Below are positions 52,159 to 60,584 of a stretch of 64,000 nt of DNA, one piece after another. The notes beneath the pieces are model-generated. The model made no database searches, was not told the DNA's origin, and saw nothing but the letters and a program-made list of their open reading frames with translations. The stretch's first letter is position 1. Every line of letters begins with the position of its first letter. Source of the stretch: Dehalococcoidia bacterium (GTDB taxonomy: Bacteria; Chloroflexota; Dehalococcoidia; DSTF01; WHTK01); contig WHTK01000004.1 in the NCBI GenBank assembly GCA_009377745.1, forward strand, positions 62,001 through 126,000, read 5' to 3'. The translations under genes were made by a program, and so were the position numbers.

Positions 52159-52626
52159 GTGACCACTATGGCTGACATCGCGCAGGTCTTCGACCTCCGG
52201 ACGCCCTACCTGAAGGCCGGCCGGACGACGGAAAACCGTTCTCGCACCGACAACCTGACCGTGACCATCAAGGTCTACGCCGAAGGCGGCGAGAACGCCA
52301 TGCACAACCACTCCCTCCAGGACCACGCCTTCGTGGTCCTGGAGGGAGAGGCGACGTTCCACCTGGAGACGGACGAGAACGTCCTGGTCGTGGGGCCGTA
52401 CGAGGGAATCATGCTGCCCAAGGGTGCCAACTACTGGTTCCAGAGCGCCGGCCAGGGCAACCTGGTCCTTCTGCGCGTGGCTGCACGGGTTGGCGAGCGC
52501 GGCCATGGCGGCAGGCTGACGCCGGATGGCCGGCCGATGCCCGCCGATTCCGAGGAAAACAAGCGCGGCGTTCGGGTCGAGCTGCCCGGTAAGGGGTTTG
52601 GATCCCCCGGCGGACTCGTAGCCTGA
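52159..52626 (+). CDS. cupin-domain protein
   Basis: About 155 residues (start GTG 52159 after AGAAGGA). It is a single cupin barrel with AMHNHSLQDHAFVVLEGEATF (motif 1; metal His in HNH and DH, quoted as MHNHSLQDHAFVVLEG) and GIMLPKGANYWFQ (motif 2). Likely a small metal-binding dioxygenase, isomerase or sensor. The C-terminus is Gly/Arg-rich. It begins a set of short genes with the Rieske protein and a 143-aa unknown. Confidence 0.82.
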   Translation: MTTMADIAQVFDLRTPYLKAGRTTENRSRTDNLTVTIKVYAEGGENAMHNHSLQDHAFVVLEGEATFHLETDENVLVVGPYEGIMLPKGANYWFQSAGQGNLVLLRVAARVGERGHGGRLTPDGRPMPADSEENKRGVRVELPGKGFGSPGGLVA

Positions 52627-52629
52627 CCG

Positions 52630-52728
52630 ATGGAGCACTGCCTGGTCTGGGGTGGCCGTGGTAGTGGGACGGGTCATGCGGAAAAGATGAAGGGCGGCGG
52701 CTACCGCTGCAGCTTCGGCGCCGGCTAG
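52630..52728 (+). CDS. candidate 32-aa Gly-rich micro-ORF
   Basis: ATG 52630 lies 4 nt after the cupin stop, and the frame ends 6 nt before the Rieske start, exactly filling the gap. It has two Cys, one His and ten Gly (MEHCLVWGG ... GGGYRCSFGAG). It could be a real small partner or simply spacer; coding status is uncertain. Confidence 0.3.
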   Translation: MEHCLVWGGRGSGTGHAEKMKGGGYRCSFGAG

Positions 52729-52734
52729 GCTCGG

Positions 52735-53049
52735 ATGGCTCGATTCCAGCCGGCCCTTGCCCTGGATAAGCTCGTGGACGGCTGGGTCGTCGGTGCCAGC
52801 GTCGACGGTTTTCTGCTTGCTTTCTACCTGGTGGATGGCCAGCCCTACTGCACGTCCGACCTCTGTACGCACGAGGCCAGCCTTCTGAGCGACGGTGGCT
52901 ACGTCGAAGGGGAAGAAGTGGAGTGCCCCTATCACGGCGCTCGCTTCAACATAAGGACGGGAGAAGTCACCGGCCCTCCCGCGATCGCCCCTCTCCGCGT
53001 CTTCGCCGTCGAGGTCAGAGACGGGCGGGTCTACGTTGCTATAGACTAA
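52735..53049 (+). CDS. Rieske [2Fe-2S] ferredoxin-like protein
   Basis: A 104-residue soluble Rieske protein. CTHEASLLSDG (C-x-H) and CPYHGARFN (C-x2-H) supply the two Cys and two His ligands, followed by PPAIAPLRVFAVEVRDG. It most resembles ferredoxin components of Rieske non-haem iron oxygenases or the small subunit NirD-like type. No oxygenase large subunit is adjacent, so it may serve the 143-aa partner or an oxygenase elsewhere. Confidence 0.9.
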   Translation: MARFQPALALDKLVDGWVVGASVDGFLLAFYLVDGQPYCTSDLCTHEASLLSDGGYVEGEEVECPYHGARFNIRTGEVTGPPAIAPLRVFAVEVRDGRVYVAID

Positions 53050-53201
53050 CCAGCGCCGTGCTGGACCGTAATGGCTGTACAGCGCGGCGATTTTCTGCTG
53101 CTCGCCGCAACCGCGCCAGCGTCCCGGTCGCCGGCCTGACAAAACAATGCCGCGGATCCTCAAGCCTTAGCCGATTCACCCACGTGGTCAAGGAGGTAGG
53201 A

Positions 53202-53633
53202 ATGACCCAGGACTCAGCTTCACCACCAACCCCGCCCACACGCAGGACCTTCAACGCGGAGGAGCTTTCGCGCTTCGTCCCGGGCCTCGGCACTCTCATG
53301 CCGGAGATTGGGACGCGGACCTGGAAGCTTTATTACGCGGCCAAAGAAGGCAACTGGGCGATGGCGGAGTTTCAGGCAGCCGAGATTCGCGGCCTGATGA
53401 TGACCGGCGCCACAACCCGGCCGGCCTACGAGAGTGATCTAAAGTCGTTTATCGCTGAACAGGTCAACAAGGTCCGGGAAGCCGCGTTGAAGAAAGACTT
53501 CGCCGAGTTCGAGACTGCCTTCCAGGCGATGGTGGCTGAAGCGAACTCTTACCACGACGGCGCTGGTCGTCCTTACATAGTATGGAAGCTCCCAGACTAT
53601 CCTCCACCAGACTTAGACTTCACGCCCCGCTAA
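53202..53633 (+). CDS. conserved helical protein of unknown function (143 aa)
   Basis: A 143-residue protein from ATG 53202 (AAGGAGG 5 nt upstream). It is helical, with WKLYYAAKEGNWAMAEFQAAEI near 45-65 (quoted in part: YYAAKEGNWAMAEF), a conserved-looking MTGATTRPAYE, and the ending NSYHDGAGRPYIVWKLPDYPP. His/Tyr/Trp placement suggests a ligand or haem pocket, but I do not recognise the family. It follows the Rieske gene by 152 bp and may be a partner. Confidence 0.7.
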   Translation: MTQDSASPPTPPTRRTFNAEELSRFVPGLGTLMPEIGTRTWKLYYAAKEGNWAMAEFQAAEIRGLMMTGATTRPAYESDLKSFIAEQVNKVREAALKKDFAEFETAFQAMVAEANSYHDGAGRPYIVWKLPDYPPPDLDFTPR

Positions 53634-53759
53634 GCGGACCTTAAGAGGTCAGGCTCCAGGACAAGCCGGCTCCGCAAGATAGCCGGGCCAGCATGGTGTG
53701 CGGGCCCCAAACCGCCTCGCCGCCAAGCCGCCACGACGAAGGAGCGTCCTTCGAGACGG

Positions 53760-54974
53760 CTAGTAATCGATCTTGATACTGGTCCCGGCGGGCGTGTAGG
53801 CCTCTTCCGGCATCAGGAACTCCGCCCCCTCTTCTGCGAGACGCGTCTTGTAGTACTCGCGAATATAAGGGTCTTCCATGTGATAGGGCAGCGAAGAGCC
53901 GCCCTCGCTCAGCTCCGCGCCGATGCCGGCCACGGTCTCGCCTTCGGAGCCGCCCGATCCGAGGTTGGCCCAGGTCGCGAGGACGCGGAACGGCGTCTTG
54001 CTGATAGCCAGGTGCTGGTGGAACCAGGTCTCGCGCGGGTTACCGGTGGGGGCGGCGCTGATCATGCCTCCCGGTCCGTAGTCCTGCTTCTGGACCAGGT
54101 CGCCCTTGCCGTCCTTCCAGGGGGTCAGACCAGCCAGGTCCTTGGGCCAGGTGTAGCTGTAGCCCTTGCCGTTGATGCAGATCAACACCGCGCCGGCGCC
54201 GTGGTGGTGCGCCTTGGAATAGCGGCCGCTGGGGTATTCGCCGATGAAGCCGCCGGTGAGGACGGTGTTCCGGCCATGTTGGGGGTTCACCCAGCGAAAG
54301 CCGGGGCCGCGGTTGTTATCCAACGGCAGGTAGCAGTTGGCCGCGTCCGGGAAAAGGTTGGTCGTCAGCATGGCGCGACCCTGCACCGGGTGCGGCTCGA
54401 ACTCCTCGCCGGGCTTCCAGTATTCCTCGAGGTTGCCGCCAAAGCGGTCGTCCGGGACGAAGGGGTTCTCGAAGAGGATCTGCTTGCTCTGGTACATGTT
54501 GACGGCCATCGGCGCGTTGTTGATGCCGATCAGGACTGCCGGGCTGGAGGTGGCGTTGACGATGCGGAAGCTGGCGTTGAGCGGCACGGAGAACATGCTC
54601 CAGGCCTGCCACTCGAAGGAGGTGCTGGCGCTGCTGCTTTCACGCCACACCTCGGTGGAGCCACGGCCTTCGAGGGCGATGTAGCGTTCCTCCCAGAAGT
54701 GCTTGACGGGCTTCGTGGCAGAGCGGGCCGGCACTTCGAGGACGAAGTAGCTGGTCGTGTTGTTCGTGCCGAGGAGCTGGATGAAAGAACCGAGAGCGCC
54801 GAAGCGGTCCCACTTCTCGCGCGGCAGCTCGCGGGCGTCGCTGATGCCGATGCCACGGAAGATCGGCACCCCCTCGGAGCGCTGGAAGAGCTCCCAGGGT
54901 GAGGCAGGACGGGGGTAGTTCTTGAAGCCTGCCTTCTCATCGCCGGTCGGTTCTACGTACTTTGTTTTGGTCAC
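53760..54974 (-). CDS. bicupin protein
   Basis: A 404-residue protein with two cupin halves. The first, around 85-165 (VPARSATKPVKHFWEERYIALEGRG, quoted as KPVKHFWEERYIALEG), lacks the usual His pair. The second, around 245-300, has the metal-binding GRYSKAHHHGAGAVLICINGKGYSY (quoted as RYSKAHHHGAGAVL) and later WFHQHL. The layout is like gentisate 1,2-dioxygenase and related bicupins, with one metal site retained. A ring-cleavage dioxygenase role is plausible in this catabolic setting, but the substrate is unknown. It converges on the 143-aa protein gene. Confidence 0.78.
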   Translation of the reverse strand: MTKTKYVEPTGDEKAGFKNYPRPASPWELFQRSEGVPIFRGIGISDARELPREKWDRFGALGSFIQLLGTNNTTSYFVLEVPARSATKPVKHFWEERYIALEGRGSTEVWRESSSASTSFEWQAWSMFSVPLNASFRIVNATSSPAVLIGINNAPMAVNMYQSKQILFENPFVPDDRFGGNLEEYWKPGEEFEPHPVQGRAMLTTNLFPDAANCYLPLDNNRGPGFRWVNPQHGRNTVLTGGFIGEYPSGRYSKAHHHGAGAVLICINGKGYSYTWPKDLAGLTPWKDGKGDLVQKQDYGPGGMISAAPTGNPRETWFHQHLAISKTPFRVLATWANLGSGGSEGETVAGIGAELSEGGSSLPYHMEDPYIREYYKTRLAEEGAEFLMPEEAYTPAGTSIKIDY

Positions 54975-55289
54975 TGACCTGTCCTCCTGGGGCTAATTGC
55001 CCGATGCCTGTGCTCAGCGCCTCGCGTGAGGGCTAACTCGATTCGTTGATCGCCGGGCTGCCGTGGGATGGGCGATTATCATGACGCACTGCCTGAGCTC
55101 CACGCCTGATTTCCCACTGCCCTCGACGAGAGCTTACTCCTGCCAAGAGCGAATGCCCATGGTGAAGGCCAAGCTGACGCCTATGTTCGCCAGATTGCCA
55201 GACAATCGCCGCTCTGATCAACGCCCGTCGGAGCATGCTTGACCATTTGTTCTGACCGTTGCCTGCCCAGACGGCTTGCAGCCCAGGCC
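54975..55289. other. 315-bp intergenic region with no visible gene
   Basis: Between the bicupin start and the tail-tube-like gene. I see only an AGGACAGG ribosome-site region near the bicupin start and no RNA motif, operator copy or convincing ORF. Confidence 0.5.
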
Positions 55290-55784
55290 TCAGTTGTCGA
55301 GGAAGCCCTGGTGGCTCAACTCGAGCGTCTCGACAACGCTTCTGGAGGCGCCGGAGCCGCTCACTGACCACTTGACAGGCAGGACGCCGTAAAGTTGCCA
55401 TCTCGTCACCACGTTTCTGGCGCCATCCACCAGCACGATCGTGATTGTAGTGGGCTCACCGGATGACGCCATCTGGGCAAGCCACTCCCCGATAAGCCTG
55501 CTTTCGCTGCTTGCGGCCCGGGTCAGCTTGACGGTCTGGAACTTCGTGTTGCCTGGCTTGTACCACCTGTGGTTGGAGGGGTGTCCCAATTCCTTGCCAA
55601 CGATGAAGCTCACTCCCAGCCCGTCCACCTTGGCCCAAGAACCAAGGTCAGTCTGAGAGCTGCCGCTGCCGGCAATCACCAGCAAGCGATTGGCCAGCGG
55701 AGGCGATGACGGCGCCGGTGCGCCCTCGCCAACCACCGGCATTCCGGCTGCAATGGCCAGAAAGATGATCAGCGCCGGGTACAA
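55290..55784 (-). CDS. secreted protein with phage/eCIS tail-tube (T4 gp19-like) domain
   Basis: A 164-residue protein. The first ~23 residues are a signal peptide (MYPALIIFLAIAAGMPVV). The rest matches the tail-tube fold of phage and contractile injection systems: WAKVDGLGVSFIVGKELG, the TKFQTVKLTRA strand, WLAQMASSGEPTTITIVLVDG and the signature end LPVKWSVSGSGASRSVVETLELSHQGF (quoted as GARNVVTRWQLYGVLPVKW and VVETLELSHQGF). Tube proteins are cytosolic, so a signal peptide is abnormal. No sheath, baseplate or other tail gene is in the window. It could be a domesticated secreted scaffold. The family call is from motif memory. Confidence 0.7.
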   Translation of the reverse strand: MYPALIIFLAIAAGMPVVGEGAPAPSSPPLANRLLVIAGSGSSQTDLGSWAKVDGLGVSFIVGKELGHPSNHRWYKPGNTKFQTVKLTRAASSESRLIGEWLAQMASSGEPTTITIVLVDGARNVVTRWQLYGVLPVKWSVSGSGASRSVVETLELSHQGFLDN

Positions 55785-55926
55785 GCTGACTGACAGACCT
55801 CATGTGACCACCTCCCAGCTACTCATCTTGCCCAGGTAGGCCGAAACATCCGAGCATGCATGCCTGAGCAGCCAGAATTTAGCACATCTGGGATGTCCCC
55901 GGTTGCTGGCGATTTTGGAGGCTACC

Positions 55927-57716
55927 TCAGCCGCCGCGGCGTGGCGTGCGCACGTCGACCAGGACCGGGCGCTGCTCCTTGACGACGGTCTCGACCGCCC
56001 GCTGAAGCACCGCATGTAGTTCGGAAGGATCCAGCACCGGTCCGAAGCCCTCAACACCATAGCCCTGAGCAATGTGGACGAAATCGGCGTCTGGGTCCTC
56101 AAGGAAGATACCGACGCCCTTGTTTTCAACCGGCCGGCCGCGCAGGCGCGCCAGGTGCTCCTGGTGGCCTTCGTCGTTGCCATAGGAGCGATTGTTGTTG
56201 ACGATTGTGAGTAACGGCAGACGCAGATGGCTCGCCGTCCAGAGCGCGCCCGGTGTGTAGAGCAAGTCACCATCACCGATCAGGTTGATGCAGAGCCGCC
56301 CCGCATCTCGGTAGGCGATCGTAGACCCGACCGCGGCGCCGGCCGCCTGACCGAGACCGGAGCCGCGCCCGGCGGCGACCACCTGCTCATATTCGGTCAC
56401 GTCCCAGCCGCGCGCCGCCCCGTTGACGAAGGTCCATGGCGCCTCGATCTCCTGCATGGCGTTCCTCAGATCTGCCGAAAGTCGATCAAGCGAAATCGGC
56501 GCGGAATCCCAGCCCCTGCGAGACGCTGCCTCCTGCCTTGAGCTTGCCGTCTCTCGCAGCTCCCGGATCGAGCCTCCTCTACCAGCGATGCGACCCCTGC
56601 CACTAACGTCTCGATCGAGAGCCTGGCGACAGGCATCGACCAGTAGCGGCAGGGCCACGCTCGTGTCGGCCGTGATCGGGACATCCACCGGGAAGAGGCG
56701 CTCATAGTCGCTGACGAGGCTGTGCTGCAGCAAGTCCCACAGGCTTATGTGGATTATCCTCGTGCCCGGACGGATGAACTCGCGCTCATTTCGTTCCGGG
56801 CTGATCCCGGGTCCGACGGAGCCGGTAAGGTCGAAAACGTCGAGGGCGAGCAAAACGTCGGCCTTGCCGAGTACCTCTTCTCTCGCACCGCTGAGGTTCA
56901 GTGGGTGGTTGCTCGCCAGATTGAAGCGGGTCCCGACCGATACAAGGGGCGCCTGCAGCAGCTCGGCAAGCTCCTGCAGCGTCGGCAAGGCCTCGCGGTG
57001 ACGGCCGACCGCATCCGCCAGGATCACCGGGTAGCTGGCGCTAACCAAGAGCTCTGCAGCCTGCTTCAGGGTGTCGAGGTTAGGCGACGTTGGCGCCGGT
57101 GGCGCGAAGCGGGCGGGTCTGGCAAAGGGATCGAGCCAGAGATCGGAGCTTCCTGCAGGTCGACATCGAAGCAGAGGTAGACCGGAGCGCTGGGCTCGGT
57201 CATGGCGATGCGATAGGCACGCAAGATGGACTCCGGGATTGCTTGCAGACTTGCAGGCTGATCGTCCCACTTGACGATGTCGCGGACCACGTTGCCCTGC
57301 ACCAGGGCCGTATGCACCCAGTCGATGTGGGCGCGCCGGTTTTCGGGCGCCATCGGCCCGGTGCCTCCGATCACGAGCATCGGGACGCGGTCGCACCAGG
57401 CGTTGAAGATGGCCATGCTGCCGTGCTGTAGACCAACGAGATCATGCAGGGCCGCGAGCATGGGCTTGCCTGTAACTCGCGCGTAGCCATGGGCCACGGC
57501 AACTGCGATCTCCTCGTGTAGGCAGAGCACCATCTCCGGCATTCCTGCCGTCTCGAAGTTCACAAGCGAGTCGTGAATGCCGCGGTAACTTGAGCCCGGG
57601 TTGAAGGCCACGTAGGGTATGCCGAGCGAAGCGAACATCTCGACGATCAAATCGGAGCCGTATTGAGCCTGGCTCAGGCGCTGCTTCGATCCCACAGCGC
57701 TTTCTAGGTCTTGCAT
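55927..57716 (-). pseudogene. thiamine-diphosphate-dependent enzyme, copy 2, frameshifted
   Basis: Two frames (57066-57716 and 55927-57396) form one ~595-residue paralogue of the enzyme at 44586. The N-terminal part has Glu in CLHEEIAVAVAHGYAR. The C-terminal part has GDGDLLYTPGALW and IVNNNRSYGND. They are joined near + 57111-57118: adding one C to the run in GACCCGCCCGC gives SIPLPDPARFAPPAPT, which matches IRLPDPKRFQPPAPM of copy 1. If real, the shift removes the whole cofactor-binding half. No copy of the 15-bp operator is seen upstream of it. Confidence 0.75.
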
Positions 57717-57910
57717 CGTACCCTCCTCAGACTAGACAATTCCGCGCGTCAATCATAGCGGTCGCCAGCTCCAGGCATCATCGAAGGCGAGCTGGAGTTC
57801 ACCGTCAGCAGCCCGGGCGGTGGCTAATCGTGGGTTCTCACGGGTGCATCCGAGGAAACACCCAATCCTACGCGGATAGGCCCTTGGTTGTGGCGGAAAC
57901 TGGCGGCTGG

Positions 57911-58223
57911 TTAGACTTGCGCTGGTTGGACGACGCCGTGCTGCAGAGCGAAGGCGGTGGCGCCGCCGCGGCCGCGCTCCAGGCATTCACAGAGAAATGC
58001 GATCTCGTCTTCCCGGCCGAGGAACGGCGGAGCGTCGAACGACACATTGTAGGTGGGGCGCGGCGGCGGATGAGCCGGATCGAAGCTGGAATTGAGCAGC
58101 CGCTCTACCCGCCCCCGATGGAGGCCAAGCTCATTAGCGATTGCCCCTGATGCTCTTCCCTTCCTTGCGGAGGCTCAGGACTTGCTTTTGCAGTTCATCT
58201 CGTCGCGACTGCGTCTCGGTCAT
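57911..58223 (-). pseudogene. small helix-turn-helix protein, frameshifted in a G4/C4 run
   Basis: ATG 58223 begins MTETQSRRDELQKQVLSLRKEG (quoted: MTETQSRRDELQ, KQVLSLRKEGKSIR). Dropping one G in the run at + 58144-58147 continues into AIANELGLHRGRVERLLN, a clear helix-turn-helix, then FDPAHPPPRPTYNVSFDAP, REDEIAFLCECLERG, and a stop at 57911: 103 residues. Likely a DNA-binding accessory protein. Read as it stands, translation stops after ~29 codons. Confidence 0.5.
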
Positions 58224-58349
58224 GTTGCTGTCGCCACTATAGAGCAGCCGGAAGCTCGCCATCCGCGACATCGCGAGACGTGGCGTCTGCATCGGGATCG
58301 ATCCACGCGGCCGTCACGATGAGGGACATCGCGCCCCCAGGCAGCCAGC

Positions 58350-59279
58350 TTACGCGATGATCTCGATTACATCGCCATCTCTGACTTCGTGCGCCAAACC
58401 CACTAACTGGCCTTCGAACCGCGCTGACGGTCCCCAGATCCGGCCACCTCTGGAGGAAGAAGCCAGCTCTTTATGAATGTGGCGCGCCACGTCCGAGACC
58501 GTCGCTCCGGCCGGCAAGGCCAAAGGTTTCTCATCAACTAAGCCGCCACGTCTGAGATACACACACATGAGATCGAGCAGACGCCAGGCTGCTTCTCGCA
58601 AGCGGTTGAGGCTGGTGTCGTCAAGAATCGACACCGGCACGATCTCTATGTCATCAAAGGCCGCTGCTAGCCTGCCTAACGCTGGCTCATCGGCGTCGTC
58701 CATCTTGGTGGCAGCGATAATCGCCGGCAGATCAATGCCGGCAGCTGCGACCTCCTTACGGACGATAGACAGATCAGTTGGCGATCCTGCCGCATCCTGG
58801 CAGTAGACGATAGCATCGGCTCCCCGAAGAACACCGAGGAGCGCACGCCCGCCGCCTCGGTCCTCGACCGCACCCTCCACCAAGCCAGGGATTTCCACAA
58901 ACTGGACCAGGACGCCGCGGACGCGCACCAGCGCCGGTACCGGTCGTAGAGTCGTGAAGGCGTAGTCCCCAATCTTGATCTGAATCTCAGATAGCGCCTG
59001 AAGGAGAGACGACTTGCCGGCATTCGGCGGCCCTACGAGGGCGATCTGTGCCACTCCTTCCCGGCGTACCGACAGAGAATCGCGCTGCACGACGCGAGCC
59101 CTCGCTCGCGTGGCTTCGATCTCGGCCATGACCCACTTTCGCAGGTCGGCATACGGTCCGTTCTTGTAGTTGGGTAGTTGGGCGAGGGCAGAGCGAAGCT
59201 CTCGAAGGCGCTCAGAGCCCTCCTTGCCAACAAGGCGACGCTTGATTAGTTGTTGTTGGACCTGATGGGGCATAGGCAC
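58350..59279 (-). CDS. Obg/DRG-type GTPase with TGS domain
   Basis: A 309-residue GTPase. Walker A/G1 GPPNAGKSSLL is near 83-93, the switch region has DYAFTTLRPVPA, G3 is EIPGLVEGA (Glu in place of the usual Asp of D-x-x-G), and G4 is ATKMD. The C-terminal ~75 residues are a TGS domain (LPAGATVSDVARHIHKEL ... HEVRDGDVIEIIA). The order helical N-terminus, GTPase, TGS is that of DRG/RBG proteins, which are ribosome-linked in archaea and eukaryotes and less common in bacteria. ATG at 59279. Confidence 0.87.
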   Translation of the reverse strand: MPMPHQVQQQLIKRRLVGKEGSERLRELRSALAQLPNYKNGPYADLRKWVMAEIEATRARARVVQRDSLSVRREGVAQIALVGPPNAGKSSLLQALSEIQIKIGDYAFTTLRPVPALVRVRGVLVQFVEIPGLVEGAVEDRGGGRALLGVLRGADAIVYCQDAAGSPTDLSIVRKEVAAAGIDLPAIIAATKMDDADEPALGRLAAAFDDIEIVPVSILDDTSLNRLREAAWRLLDLMCVYLRRGGLVDEKPLALPAGATVSDVARHIHKELASSSRGGRIWGPSARFEGQLVGLAHEVRDGDVIEIIA

Positions 59280-59527
59280 GGAAAGGCCTCCACGGCTATG
59301 AATCCATAGCAGGAGGTCTGCGGCCTAGTTACCCGAATTACTGTCCTGGCTGCGTCGCTCTCCCGCTGCTCACACCGACGCGGTGAATTGCAAGCAGCGG
59401 TCTAGCCTACTTTGCGAAGCAGCTCGTTAAGCCAGTCTCGTTCTCTCAGCGTGAACATGGCGTACGTAAAATAGCACGTCCCGCACCAGCCGGGCTATCA
59501 CTTCATCGTCTTGCCCGCACGCGAGCT

Positions 59528-60448
59528 TTACGCCGGTGGTGCGTATTTACCCGAAAGCTGCGGCGGCAGACCCTGGTCACCTCGCTCCTTCCGCTGGAGG
59601 CGAGTCTCCCGGACCCAGGTGCGCTTGAGGTCGTCCTGGACCCGGATGTGCAGCCGCCCCAGGGGTTCGGTCTCAAGCTCCACGAGATGACCGTCCTGAA
59701 AGGGATGCAACCCCGAGTGGTTGGTGCCGAGCGCCAGTATGTCGCCGGCCTCCATCTCGTGCGCCTTGGTGACAAACTCGATGCACTCGTCGATCTTTAC
59801 GGCCATGTCGGCCGTGCTGTAGTCCTGCATCAACTCCTCGTTGTTCCAGAGGCGCACTCGCAGGTTATTGGGGTCCTTCACCTCGTCAGCGGTAACGATG
59901 AAGGGGCCGATTGGCGCATACGTGGCGCGGGACTTCATCGAGTAGAAGCCGGCGACCGGCAGGCCGCGAGCGGAGCCGTCGATGAAGTTGGTGTAGCCGA
60001 AGATGTAACTCATCGCGTCGGCCCTGCTCACGTTGCGGGCGCGCTTGCCAATGACGAGTGCCAACTCGGCTTCGCCCTCGAACACCGACGCCGGGACGTC
60101 ACCGAGCACCATAGTATCGCCGTCGCCGATCACAGCGTCAGGCGCCTTGAGGAAGGAATCGGCGCCGCGCGGCGTTGCCATGCCGTCGTTGTAGTTCACA
60201 GCCATGCAGACCACCCGCGCCGGCTTCGGCGAGGGGGCCCGGATGCGGACGCCGCTCAGCGGGACGCCGTCCCTCTGCGCGACCGCCGCCTCCAGCAACG
60301 GACGGTAGCGGTCAAAGTTCTCGATCACGCCCTTGATGATGTGCTGCGGCTCCAGGTGAGGGATTTCGTCCACGACGTCGCTGCAATCGACGACATTGTC
60401 CCCTTTCACGACACCAAACTTGTAATCATCGAAGAAGAGTAGCTTCAC
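59528..60448 (-). CDS. fumarylacetoacetate hydrolase (FAH) family protein
   Basis: A 306-residue member of the FAH superfamily (hydrolases/decarboxylases of beta-keto or 2-oxo acids from aromatic catabolism). A FAH-like start with CMAVNYNDG near 85 is followed by the metal-binding EGEAELALVIGKRA (two Glu), GYTNFIDGSARG (Asp), and the ALGTNHSG/G-HLVELE end. The C-terminal ~25 residues extend beyond the usual family end. It lies 136 bp downstream of the ornithine-cyclodeaminase-family gene on the same strand. Confidence 0.9.
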   Translation of the reverse strand: MKLLFFDDYKFGVVKGDNVVDCSDVVDEIPHLEPQHIIKGVIENFDRYRPLLEAAVAQRDGVPLSGVRIRAPSPKPARVVCMAVNYNDGMATPRGADSFLKAPDAVIGDGDTMVLGDVPASVFEGEAELALVIGKRARNVSRADAMSYIFGYTNFIDGSARGLPVAGFYSMKSRATYAPIGPFIVTADEVKDPNNLRVRLWNNEELMQDYSTADMAVKIDECIEFVTKAHEMEAGDILALGTNHSGLHPFQDGHLVELETEPLGRLHIRVQDDLKRTWVRETRLQRKERGDQGLPPQLSGKYAPPA

Positions 60449-60584
60449 ATCGCCCTCCTTTAGGTCTGATAGCGCCGGCGCCCCGGTTCAATGACAGGCG
60501 CGCCGCTCGGCAAACTATATCAGGACGCCGGAGCCTGAGTGCCGGATAGGCCCGCCCTGGGCGCCGATAGCGGCGCCGTCGCCA

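Noticed and set aside
53137..53151. TGACAA half-site upstream of the 143-aa protein gene
   Set aside because: The second half (TTGTCA) is absent, so it is not counted as an operator copy.
57830..58150. 106-aa plus-strand frame
   Set aside because: The minus strand carries a clear helix-turn-helix protein across the same bases once one G is removed.
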